Positions 28,416 through 36,531 of a DNA stretch of 64,000 nucleotides are shown in pieces. The stretch is taken from contig NZ_JACGVG010000028.1 in the NCBI RefSeq assembly GCF_014077095.1, positions 124,001 to 188,000 of the forward strand. The letters are read 5' to 3'. The position numbers and the translations under genes are program-made. The notes beneath the pieces were generated by a model. The model searched no databases. It was given only the letters and a program-made list of their open reading frames with translations, and was not told where the DNA came from. Origin of the DNA: Colwellia sp. MB02u-6. GTDB lineage: Bacteria; Pseudomonadota; Gammaproteobacteria; Enterobacterales; Alteromonadaceae. Every line of letters starts with the position of its first letter. The stretch's first letter is position 1.

Positions 28416-29225
28416 ATGCAGCAAACCCAAAGCAGTACTAATATGAAAGTTTCCATGATAAAGGCCTTTTCAGATAATTATATCTGGGCTGTTTCGTCCA
28501 ACTTAGGTCACAACATGGCCTTAGTTGACCCAGGTGACGCCAATGTTTGTATTGAGTTTATTGAACAAGAAAAACTACAACTGTCGAGTATATTGATCAC
28601 TCACCATCACGCTGATCACGTGGGTGGCATTAAAAAACTTGTTGATTATTGTAAAAGTAAGCAATGGCCATTAACCATTTATGGCCCTGAAAGTGAAAAC
28701 ATTCCACACTGTGATGTCGCACTTAGCGAAAGTTCTAAGGTGGAGTTAACTGATTTGGGCCTTGAATTTGATATCATTGATCTTCCAGGTCATACCCGTG
28801 GCCATATAGCTTATTTATCACAAGACAATTTATTTTGTGGTGATACTTTGTTTTCAGGTGGTTGTGGTCGCCTTTTCGAAGGCACGCCGAGCCAAATGCT
28901 CTGCTCATTAGAAAAACTAAGCGCTTTACCTGAGCACACTCAGGTATATTGTGCTCATGAATATACTCAAGCTAACCTTAATTTTGCCCTGAGTGTTGAA
29001 CCCGATAATACCGAGTTGGTAGATTATTATAATCAAGTACTACATAAGCGCGAACAAGACATTGCCACTATCCCAACATCAATCATACTTGAAAAGAAAA
29101 TCAACCCGTTTCTACGCTGTAACCAACCTAGCTTGATGACAAGTGCAGCTGAGTTTAGTGGCGATAAGGTTAATGATAAATTACAAACCTTTACCATTAT
29201 CCGCGCATGGAAAGACAATTTTTAA
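28416..29225 (+). CDS. gloB: GloB, hydroxyacylglutathione hydrolase (glyoxalase II)
   Basis: This cytoplasmic metallo-beta-lactamase-fold enzyme hydrolyses S-lactoylglutathione, the second step of methylglyoxal detoxification. The 269-residue protein has the two-metal motif THHHADHVGG (near residue 64), DLPGHTRGHIAYL, FCGDTLFSGGCGRLFEGT and a C-terminal glutathione-binding region (NPFLRCNQP). AGGAG lies 6 nt before the ATG at 28416, which adds nine residues to the usual N-terminus; the next ATG is at 28443. Confidence 0.96.
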   Translation: MQQTQSSTNMKVSMIKAFSDNYIWAVSSNLGHNMALVDPGDANVCIEFIEQEKLQLSSILITHHHADHVGGIKKLVDYCKSKQWPLTIYGPESENIPHCDVALSESSKVELTDLGLEFDIIDLPGHTRGHIAYLSQDNLFCGDTLFSGGCGRLFEGTPSQMLCSLEKLSALPEHTQVYCAHEYTQANLNFALSVEPDNTELVDYYNQVLHKREQDIATIPTSIILEKKINPFLRCNQPSLMTSAAEFSGDKVNDKLQTFTIIRAWKDNF

Positions 29226-29304
29226 GGTGTTTTTATTGCGCAAATCTTGAATAACCGCCCTAAATAAGTGACACTGGTGGCTAGTAAATTTAAATAGACT
29301 TTGC

Positions 29305-30957
29305 ATGAAGAATATAACCCTATCTATCGCAACCGTACTGTTATTGTCCGGTTGCCAATCAATTTTAAACCAAAATCAATCAAATAACCTTGAAACTAAT
29401 ACTGATATTCAAGTGCTTATCGATGTTGCTTCATCGGCAGAGATCAATCAAGCGCTGCTGGTTGATGAAGCTATTGACGTTATTCATCCCATTGCCGACG
29501 GTGATATAGATCTGGGCAATGACTTAAAAGAAAGCTATTTATCAAATGATGTTTGGCAACGAATTCGCAGCAAGCTTGAATTTTCGATACCCGAGGATCC
29601 TCGGGTTGTTAGCCAACGAAATTGGTTTATTAAGCACCCTGAGTACCTAAACCGCGTAGCTAAACGCGCTGAGCCATTTTTGTATTACATCGTTGAAGCA
29701 TTAGAAGCGAACGATATACCCATTGAAATTGCCTTATTACCCATAGTTGAAAGCGCTTTTGACCCTTTTGCTTACTCACATGGTCGTGCATCAGGTATGT
29801 GGCAATTTATTCCCGGCACAGGCAAACGCTTTGGCATGAAGCAAAATTGGTGGTTTGACGGACGACGTGACATAGTTGCTTCAACCCAAGGTGCTATTGA
29901 TTATTTAAAATACTTAAACAAGTTTTTTGATGGTGATTGGATGCTAGCGCTCGCCGCTTACAACTCAGGTGAGGGACGAGTAAGACGTGCCGTTAGAAAA
30001 AATAAAAAGAAAAACCTACCTACAGATTTTTGGTCTTTAGATTTACCAAAAGAAACTCGTGCTTATGTGCCTAAATTATTAGCGTTAGCTGACATTGTAA
30101 AACGTAGCGAAGAATTTAAAATTAAACTGCACGTAATTGATAATAGCTCGGTGATTAGTCAAGTCGATATTGGTTCGCAGCTTGATTTAGCCAAAGCAGC
30201 GCAATTAGCTGACTTGACATTAACAGAGTTACAGCGACTCAATCCAGGTTTTAATCGTTGGGCAACCGACCCTGACGGGCCACATTATTTATTGTTACCC
30301 AACCACAAAATAGCAAAATTTAAGCAAGGCCTTGCCAAATTGAGCGCAAAAGAACGTCTAGCTTGGCAACGCTATAAAATTAAAAACGGTGACAATCTAG
30401 GTGAAATAGCACAAAAATTTAATACCGAGATAGCGTTAATAAAACAAGTTAATAACATTAAAGGCAATCAAATCAGAGCTGGAAAATTTTTATTAATTCC
30501 TGTTGCTACCGCATCCTTAGACAGCTATTTACTCTCACAAAATCAACGCTTAGCAAAAACACAAAATAAAGTACTAGCCGGTGAAAAGCGTATTCATATA
30601 GTGGAATCTGGTGATACCATGTGGGATATCAGCCGCGCTTATCGTGTTTCAACCCGCAGTCTCGCAAAATGGAATGCTATGGCGCCAAGAGACACCATCA
30701 AACCTGGACAAAAACTCGTTATTTGGCAAAAAACAGCGGTTAAGACAGTGGCTTTAGATGCTATGACACCAAACGAAAAAGCGATAATGCGCAATATTCA
30801 TTATCGTGTACGTAAAGGTGACTCTTTTGCCCGTATCGCCGACAAGTTTAATGTAAAGATACAAGATATTGAACGTTGGAATAGCCTTAATCGTGATAAA
30901 TACTTACAACCAGGACAGATGTTAAAGCTATCGGTAGATGTTACCAATAATATTTAA
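29305..30957 (+). CDS. mltD: MltD, membrane-bound lytic murein transglycosylase D
   Basis: The 550-residue lipoprotein cleaves peptidoglycan glycan strands to 1,6-anhydro products. A lipobox LLSGC gives Cys17. The SLT-type catalytic domain (~110-270) has the catalytic Glu in ALLPIVESAFDPF (E149) and ASGMWQFIPGTGKRFGM. Three LysM domains follow (~363-405, ~431-475, ~497-545; each begins Y/H-x-V/I-x-x-GD). E. coli MltD has two LysM repeats, so this one is longer. It lies 79 nt after gloB, the same gene pair as in E. coli, and ends at a good terminator. Confidence 0.94.
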   Translation: MKNITLSIATVLLLSGCQSILNQNQSNNLETNTDIQVLIDVASSAEINQALLVDEAIDVIHPIADGDIDLGNDLKESYLSNDVWQRIRSKLEFSIPEDPRVVSQRNWFIKHPEYLNRVAKRAEPFLYYIVEALEANDIPIEIALLPIVESAFDPFAYSHGRASGMWQFIPGTGKRFGMKQNWWFDGRRDIVASTQGAIDYLKYLNKFFDGDWMLALAAYNSGEGRVRRAVRKNKKKNLPTDFWSLDLPKETRAYVPKLLALADIVKRSEEFKIKLHVIDNSSVISQVDIGSQLDLAKAAQLADLTLTELQRLNPGFNRWATDPDGPHYLLLPNHKIAKFKQGLAKLSAKERLAWQRYKIKNGDNLGEIAQKFNTEIALIKQVNNIKGNQIRAGKFLLIPVATASLDSYLLSQNQRLAKTQNKVLAGEKRIHIVESGDTMWDISRAYRVSTRSLAKWNAMAPRDTIKPGQKLVIWQKTAVKTVALDAMTPNEKAIMRNIHYRVRKGDSFARIADKFNVKIQDIERWNSLNRDKYLQPGQMLKLSVDVTNNI

Positions 30958-31028
30958 CACATTGATTATCAGTAATATTATCACTGATAAATTTAGTTGT
31001 AAGCAATTAGTTGCTAAGGGAAAAATTA

Positions 31029-31057
31029 AAAACGCTAACTGAGTTAGTGTTTTTTTT
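31029..31057 (+). terminator. mltD terminator
   Basis: AACGCTAAC and GTTAGTGTT form a 9-bp stem (one G-T pair) with a 3-nt loop, followed by a run of eight Ts, about 75 nt after the mltD stop. Confidence 0.8.
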
Positions 31058-31128
31058 GTGCTGAAATAAAGCATCAGTCGTTGGTTATATTAACGTCTTT
31101 ATAATATTAACGTGTTTTAACTAAGTGA

Positions 31129-32319
31129 TTATAAGCCGGCAACACCTTGAGTAATAATGTTTTTCGTTTGCTTAACAATATCCATCAATGCTTGTTGATT
31201 AAAGGCTTTAATTTTTGGGGTATGGATGTGACCTACCGGTAAAGTTGAATAATATTGGTCACGTAATAAGATACTACGATAAGATATTTCATTCGAAAGG
31301 TAACCACCACCTGAGCCGCTAACCGAAGTTTGCTTAACAATATCTACCAGTGATTGGCCCTTAAATGTACCACCTGATAAGGTTGATATGGTGCGATTGT
31401 CGTTAACTTGATATTTGCCTGTACCCTTTAACATTGACAATATGGGTAAGCTAAATTCGACAAATTCAGGCTCTTGCAAAGCAGATTTTTTAAACTTGGG
31501 TATGATTGGCTTATCTTTCGTAGCACCTGTCAATATATTAAGGTTATCAGGCGCCTTAGCACTGCGTCTTAACGCCGAGTAACGCTCTAGATCAAAATTA
31601 TCTCTGCCCATGCTTACGGTTAATACCATATCAACAGATTTATTGGCGATATAAGGGCTGAGTAGTTCTTCTATCATGCCTTGGTCAAAATCTGCAAAAC
31701 GTACTGGCACAATTAACACTTCAATTTCAGCACTTTGCCCTTCAATACTGACTACTAAATCGTCCAAAGACAGTGCAACTACCCCTGATGGATTGCTTTG
31801 GTCGATATGTCTATCTAGAAAAAAGGGATCAAAACCGGTCAATAGAATTTTCTTATCGGCTTTTTTATCAAATGTCACATCCAGTTGACCACGAGATAAC
31901 AACTCCAGTCTCCATAGTAGCTTGCGTTGTTGATTAGGAAACAATGTCGTAAATGCTTTGGTAGAGCGTAACGCTTTGCTCATTTGTAAGCGGCCCCAAT
32001 ATAACGGCCGGTCGTCATAGTCGTTCAATTGGTTAAATGACTTTTTCGCATCTAACCATAGCCCTTTACCGTGACGAATAGTTAATTGTGTTAACACGGT
32101 ATAGCTAGTTGCTCGGTTTAGTTGACTAGCAAATATCTCAGCTCGTGCGCTTAATCTTGCCGAAACATCTGGCATTGCTTTAAGTGCGTTATCAAGACGT
32201 AATTCTTCAACCGTTAATGTAAGGTAGTTAATTTCTTGGCTACTAATAGATAAATTTAGGCCAAGCGAGCTGGCGACAATAAAGATCTTTAAGGTTATTT
32301 TATTTACAGTTTTTAACAT
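31129..32319 (-). CDS. Secreted pyroglutamyl-peptidase-like (C15-fold) protein with Ser in place of the nucleophilic Cys
   Basis: The 396-residue protein starts with a signal peptide (to about residue 28). An N-terminal region of ~120 residues, which I do not recognise, precedes a domain (155-385) resembling pyrrolidone carboxyl peptidase: ILLTGFDPFF at its start, a Glu in DLERYSALRR (E245), and GHIHTP (H366). The expected Cys motif (G-x-Y/F-x-C-N) reads GGYLSNEISY, with Ser342 where Cys normally sits. It may be a serine variant, an inactive fold or a binding protein. It is divergent from asnB. Confidence 0.65.
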   Translation of the reverse strand: MLKTVNKITLKIFIVASSLGLNLSISSQEINYLTLTVEELRLDNALKAMPDVSARLSARAEIFASQLNRATSYTVLTQLTIRHGKGLWLDAKKSFNQLNDYDDRPLYWGRLQMSKALRSTKAFTTLFPNQQRKLLWRLELLSRGQLDVTFDKKADKKILLTGFDPFFLDRHIDQSNPSGVVALSLDDLVVSIEGQSAEIEVLIVPVRFADFDQGMIEELLSPYIANKSVDMVLTVSMGRDNFDLERYSALRRSAKAPDNLNILTGATKDKPIIPKFKKSALQEPEFVEFSLPILSMLKGTGKYQVNDNRTISTLSGGTFKGQSLVDIVKQTSVSGSGGGYLSNEISYRSILLRDQYYSTLPVGHIHTPKIKAFNQQALMDIVKQTKNIITQGVAGL

Positions 32320-32378
32320 TTTTGCTCTTACTTATGATTAAAATTCAAATAAAACGGAAAATTTCTCTATATTTATCA

Positions 32379-32398
32379 TTGATATATTAATATATCAA
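32379..32398. repeat. 20-bp perfect palindrome upstream of asnB
   Basis: TTGATATATTAATATATCAA reads the same on both strands. It lies about 60 bp upstream of the pyroglutamyl-peptidase-like gene, so it may be an operator for that gene or for the divergent pair. Confidence 0.75.
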
Positions 32399-32511
32399 CT
32401 TTTTTAACACTAGTGGTTATTGTTACACCAGAACCCGCTTTTACACCTTATTGTGCCATTAGAGTAAAAATACTATTGATTTTTTATCAAATACTGTAAG
32501 GTGTTACATAA

Positions 32512-32525
32512 CAGCAATATTGCTG
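32512..32525. repeat. 14-bp perfect palindrome upstream of asnB
   Basis: CAGCAATATTGCTG is a perfect palindrome 130 bp upstream of the asnB start. Confidence 0.6.
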
Positions 32526-32539
32526 AGCGATAATTTTCT

Positions 32540-32559
32540 GTAAACACTATCATGTTTAC
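32540..32559. repeat. Inverted repeat upstream of asnB
   Basis: GTAAAC and GTTTAC flank an 8-nt spacer, forming a typical regulator-sized dyad about 95 bp upstream of asnB. Confidence 0.5.
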
Positions 32560-32577
32560 CTAGAGATAATATCGCAT

Positions 32578-32609
32578 AATACGCTTGAGTAAACTTGTTA
32601 GAGCGTATT
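32578..32609. repeat. Spaced inverted repeat upstream of asnB
   Basis: AATACGCT and AGCGTATT are separated by 16 nt, about 45 bp upstream of the asnB start. It could fold in the 5' leader or be bound by a dimer. Confidence 0.5.
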
Positions 32610-32654
32610 CACCACACAATTTGTCATTAATAAATATAAAGGGGTAGCACTTCA

Positions 32655-34319
32655 ATGTGTTCGATATTTTGTATATTAGATATTAAAACGAGTGCAGACG
32701 CACTTCGTCCAAAAGCTTTAGAATATTCCCGCTTACTTCGTCATCGTGGTCCAGATTGGTCTGGTATCTACAACAATAATCACGCAATCTTAGTGCATGA
32801 ACGCCTGTCAATTGTTGACACTGAACATGGCGCTCAACCATTATATAACAGTGATAAATCAAAGGTTTTAGCTGTTAATGGTGAAATTTATAATCATAAA
32901 GCATTAGCCAGCCAACATACGCCTGACTATGATTTTCAAACCGCTTCGGATTGTGAAATAATCATACCAATGTTTGAAAAATTTGGCACTGACTTTGTCG
33001 ATAAGCTCCAAGGTATGTTTGCCTTTTGTCTATATAACGAGCAAGATAATAGTTATCTAATTGCCCGTGATCACATGGGTATTATTCCACTTTATACCGG
33101 TTATGACGCCGAAGGTAACTTCTATGTTGCCTCAGAAATGAAAGCGTTAATGCCTATTTGTAAAACGGTAGCAGAGTTCCCTCCAGGTCATATTTTAGAT
33201 AGCAGAGTCGGTAAAGTTGAAAGATATTACCAACGCAACTGGCAAAAATATTCAGCGATAAAAGATAACAACACCAGTAAAGAAAAAATACGCGAAGCAT
33301 TAGAAGAATCAGTTAAAAGCCATTTGATGACTGACGTACCTTACGGCGTATTACTTTCTGGCGGTTTAGACTCATCATTAATTTCTGCCATTACACAAAA
33401 ATTTGCCGCTAGACGTATCGAAGAAAATGATTTGTCTGAAGCATGGTGGCCTAAAGTGCATTCTTTTGCCTGCGGCTTAGCTGGCTCGCCAGATTTAATT
33501 GCCGCTAAAACCGTTGCTGAGAGCATAGGTACAATACACCATAGTATTATATTTACCGAACAAGAAGGTATCGACGCACTTAAAGAAGTGATTTATCACT
33601 TAGAAACTTATGATGTAACCACGATTCGTGCTTCTACACCTATGTATTTAATGGCGAGAAAAATAAAAGCCATGGGTATTAAAATGGTACTTTCTGGTGA
33701 AGGTGCTGATGAAATATTTGGTGGTTATTTATATTTCCACAAAGCGCCAAATGCGGAAGAGTTTCATAACGAATTGTTGCGCAAGCTTGATAAATTGCAC
33801 ATGTTTGATTGTCTACGTGCTAATAAGTCTATGTCAGCGTGGGGCATTGAAGCACGCGTACCCTTCTTAGATAAAAACTTTATGGATGTTGCCATGCGCA
33901 TTAATCCAGAAGATAAAATGTGCGGTAATGGCAAGATGGAAAAAGCTATTTTACGCTCATCTTTTGAAGGTTACTTGCCAAAAGAGATCTTATGGCGTCA
34001 GAAAGAGCAATTTTCTGATGGTGTGGGTTATTCTTGGATTGATGGTCTAAAGCAACATGTTGAAGCACAAGTTAGCGACCAGCAACTAGCGAGTGCAGAA
34101 TTTAAATTTCCTGTGAATACACCTGATACTAAAGAAGCCTATTTTTATCGTGGTATTTTCGAAGAAAACTTTCCACTAGCATCAGCAGCAGATTGTGTAC
34201 CTGGCGGGAAATCAGTCGCTTGTAGTACACCAGAAGCGCTAGCTTGGGATGAAAGTTTCGCTAATATGGCCGATCCATCAGGACGTGCTGTGCAAAGTGT
34301 GCATAATGACAGTTATTAG
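32655..34319 (+). CDS. asnB: AsnB, glutamine-hydrolysing asparagine synthetase
   Basis: The enzyme makes asparagine from aspartate, glutamine and ATP. The 554-residue protein has Cys2 as the N-terminal amidotransferase nucleophile (MCSIFCI), the glutaminase segment LRHRGPDWSG, and the synthetase PP-loop LLSGGLDSSLIS (near residue 233) with SGEGADEIFGGY. E. coli AsnB is 554 residues. AAGGGG lies 10 nt before the ATG. Several palindromes in the upstream region suggest transcriptional control, and a good terminator follows. Confidence 0.97.
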   Translation: MCSIFCILDIKTSADALRPKALEYSRLLRHRGPDWSGIYNNNHAILVHERLSIVDTEHGAQPLYNSDKSKVLAVNGEIYNHKALASQHTPDYDFQTASDCEIIIPMFEKFGTDFVDKLQGMFAFCLYNEQDNSYLIARDHMGIIPLYTGYDAEGNFYVASEMKALMPICKTVAEFPPGHILDSRVGKVERYYQRNWQKYSAIKDNNTSKEKIREALEESVKSHLMTDVPYGVLLSGGLDSSLISAITQKFAARRIEENDLSEAWWPKVHSFACGLAGSPDLIAAKTVAESIGTIHHSIIFTEQEGIDALKEVIYHLETYDVTTIRASTPMYLMARKIKAMGIKMVLSGEGADEIFGGYLYFHKAPNAEEFHNELLRKLDKLHMFDCLRANKSMSAWGIEARVPFLDKNFMDVAMRINPEDKMCGNGKMEKAILRSSFEGYLPKEILWRQKEQFSDGVGYSWIDGLKQHVEAQVSDQQLASAEFKFPVNTPDTKEAYFYRGIFEENFPLASAADCVPGGKSVACSTPEALAWDESFANMADPSGRAVQSVHNDSY

Positions 34320-34355
34320 TCTTAGTTAACTCAAAAACTTTTAAGCTTAAAATTA

Positions 34356-34383
34356 AAAACCGACTATTAAAGTCGGTTTTTTT
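34356..34383 (+). terminator. asnB terminator
   Basis: ACCGACT and AGTCGGT pair around a short loop, followed by seven Ts, about 40 nt after the asnB stop. Confidence 0.85.
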
Positions 34384-34500
34384 GTACAATATTTGCTAAA
34401 TATTATACAGTTACTATCAACTTATGCTCTTAACTTAGTGTATGGCCAAATCAATTCATTAATCCAATGGGTATTACAGCCATTGTTATAGGAAGCTATT

Positions 34501-35262
34501 TTGTCAAAACGTGTAGAACCTGAAATTTCAACGATTAGTATCGATCAAGATCAAGTTAAGATAGCTCGTGAACCTGTAGCTAAGACGCACAAGTCAGAGC
34601 AAGTATACCCTGCAACTAATATACCCAAGACATTAACTGCAGCGCAAACATTATTAATATTAATACCTTATTTCGCTCTAGCGGCTACTGGCTGGTATTT
34701 TTATCAACAGCAAGTAAGTGTAAATAATATGTTAGCGTCGAGCTCTGCGCGTATTCAACAGCTAGAAAATCAACTCTCAGCTACCGGTGAAGAAATCGGT
34801 GAGTCAACCATTATTTTAAAGGTTAAGTTAGAAGCGATTAGTGAAAAAACAGAATTATTATTATCTGAAATGGATAAACTATGGGCTTCAGCTTGGCGCA
34901 GAAATCAAGAAGAAATTAAAGCCTTAAATTCAAAAAGTATAAACATGGCTCAACAGCAAGATAAAAACATCCGTTCAGTTAGTCAGCAAAATAATGTACT
35001 TAATGATTTAAAAGATAAGATTACCACCACCGAGTTTTCAATTAATGCTGTTTCTGAGCAAATGGTTACTGCCAGTAGCTTAAAAGAGCAATTTAAAAAA
35101 TTATCTACACAGCTCAATACCTTAGATGCCAATGCAAAAAGTCGTGATAAGCAACAAATGTTTACCGCCACTAGTATCAATCAGTTTGATACTAGCCTGC
35201 AATTACTCGTAGAGCGAATGGAACGTTTAGAGGCTATATTAGCGAGTAAGTCTGGACCCTAA
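34501..35262 (+). CDS. Unknown membrane-anchored coiled-coil protein
   Basis: The 253-residue protein is not recognised. It has a ~40-residue cytoplasmic N-terminus, one membrane helix (~44-65, ILIPYFALAATGWYFY), then a long Gln/Lys/Ser-rich alpha-helical coiled coil to the C-terminus, with ...IQQLENQLS and LLVERMERLEAIL heptads. The start is TTG at 34501 with AGGAAG 7 nt upstream, which supports it as a real gene. It lies after the asnB terminator and has its own terminator, so it is likely a single-gene unit. A structural or scaffolding envelope role is possible but unproven. Confidence 0.75.
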   Translation: MSKRVEPEISTISIDQDQVKIAREPVAKTHKSEQVYPATNIPKTLTAAQTLLILIPYFALAATGWYFYQQQVSVNNMLASSSARIQQLENQLSATGEEIGESTIILKVKLEAISEKTELLLSEMDKLWASAWRRNQEEIKALNSKSINMAQQQDKNIRSVSQQNNVLNDLKDKITTTEFSINAVSEQMVTASSLKEQFKKLSTQLNTLDANAKSRDKQQMFTATSINQFDTSLQLLVERMERLEAILASKSGP

Positions 35263-35318
35263 ATTTAACTCACCCTATTATAAATGGGCATTGAATTATA
35301 AGTGGAGATTGAACCATA

Positions 35319-35356
35319 AAAAAGGCCATCAACTGAAATCAGTTGATGGCCTTTTT
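35319..35356. terminator. Bidirectional terminator between the coiled-coil gene and pyrD
   Basis: AAAAGGCCATCAACTG and CAGTTGATGGCCTTTT form a long, nearly perfect stem with a 4-nt loop, with A-run before and T-run after. It serves two convergent genes. Confidence 0.9.
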
Positions 35357-35404
35357 ATATTTTTTGCTGTGGCAATAAATTTGATCGCGTAAGGCTGAGC
35401 AATT

Positions 35405-36418
35405 TTACTTCAGTGTTTGCACGATTTCTTTTATCAATTCTGGCCCTTGATAAATAAAGCCAGTATACACTTGGACTAACTTTGCCCCTGCCGCAAATTT
35501 TTCTTGAGCGTCTGCGCCCGATGCTATTCCGCCAACACCAATAATCGGCAGCTTGTTATCAAGTGCTTTTGCTAGTAATTGAATAACTTCAGTACTTTTT
35601 TCTTTTACCGGTGCGCCACTTAATCCGCCCTGTTCATTACCAAAGGGTAAATGTGACACTTTATCACGTGCTAAGGTGGTATTTGTAGCAATTACGCCAT
35701 CAATATTGTTGGCAATTAAGCACTCGGCAATAGACTTTATTTCTTCGGCATTTAAATCTGGCGCTATTTTTACCGCAATAGGCACGTACTTACCATATTG
35801 CTCTGCTAACGCAGTTTGTTCGGCTTTTAATACTGATAATAGCTGATTAAGTGCATCGCCATATTGCAGCGAGCGTAAACCTGGGGTATTAGGTGATGAT
35901 ATATTAACCGCAATGTAAGTAGCATAGTCATAAACTTTACGCATACAGTGGATATAATCATCTTTAGCATTTTCATCTGGCGTATCTTTATTTTTACCAA
36001 TATTAATACCCAAAACACCGCGGTACTTAGCTTTTATTACTTGGTCAACGAGATAATCAACACCTTTATTATTAAAACCCATACGGTTAATAATAGCGTT
36101 TGCTTCTGGTAATCTGAAAATTCGTGGCTTGTCATTACCAGGTTGAGGTCGTGGCGTTACTGTGCCCACTTCAACAAAGCCAAAACCTAAAGCTTCAAAG
36201 GCTTTAATACATTCGCCATTTTTATCTAATCCTGCAGCTAAACCGACTGGATTAGGAAACTTAATGCCCATAACCTCCACCGGTTTATTTTCTATGGTTT
36301 GCTTATAAAGTAAATTAAGCGGCGAAGCGCCTGTTGCTTTAAAGCCTTTAATCGTTAATTCGTGAATTGCTTCTGCATCGAATTTAAAAAACACTTTACG
36401 AATAGCTGAGTAAAACAT
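35405..36418 (-). CDS. pyrD: PyrD, class 2 (quinone-linked) dihydroorotate dehydrogenase
   Basis: This membrane-associated flavoenzyme oxidises dihydroorotate to orotate in pyrimidine synthesis, passing electrons to quinone. The 337-residue protein has the N-terminal amphipathic extension of class 2 enzymes ([22 protein letters not shown]), then [16 protein letters not shown], the catalytic-serine segment [15 protein letters not shown] and the FMN-binding [15 protein letters not shown]. coli PyrD is 336 residues. AGAGG sits 4 nt before the ATG. It lies downstream of the bidirectional terminator and is probably a single-gene unit. Confidence 0.97.
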   Translation of the reverse strand: MFYSAIRKVFFKFDAEAIHELTIKGFKATGASPLNLLYKQTIENKPVEVMGIKFPNPVGLAAGLDKNGECIKAFEALGFGFVEVGTVTPRPQPGNDKPRIFRLPEANAIINRMGFNNKGVDYLVDQVIKAKYRGVLGINIGKNKDTPDENAKDDYIHCMRKVYDYATYIAVNISSPNTPGLRSLQYGDALNQLLSVLKAEQTALAEQYGKYVPIAVKIAPDLNAEEIKSIAECLIANNIDGVIATNTTLARDKVSHLPFGNEQGGLSGAPVKEKSTEVIQLLAKALDNKLPIIGVGGIASGADAQEKFAAGAKLVQVYTGFIYQGPELIKEIVQTLK

Positions 36419-36496
36419 AATACCTCTTTAATTATATATAATACTAAATTGCCATGCGAGAAACTAACATCAATCGCTAAACATAAACTTGATGAC
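36419..36496. other. Spacer between NAD-glutamate dehydrogenase and pyrD
   Basis: A short AT-rich space holding the pyrD promoter side; the dehydrogenase terminator adjoins it. No gene seen. Confidence 0.35.
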
Positions 36497-36524
36497 AAAA
36501 AAATCCCCGCTCATGGCAGGGATC
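36497..36524 (-). terminator. Terminator of NAD-glutamate dehydrogenase
   Basis: On the minus strand ATCCCTGC and GCGGGGAT pair (one G-T) around a 5-nt loop and are followed by seven Ts, about 8-35 nt past the gene's stop. Confidence 0.8.
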
Positions 36525-36531
36525 TTAACAC

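Larger units (their letters stand above)
32320..32654. other. 335-bp divergent regulatory region rich in dyads
   Basis: This region separates the pyroglutamyl-peptidase-like gene (minus) from asnB (plus). No gene is present. It contains four dyads: 32379-32398, 32512-32525, 32540-32559 and 32578-32609, listed separately. It probably holds both promoters and several operator sites. Confidence 0.6.
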
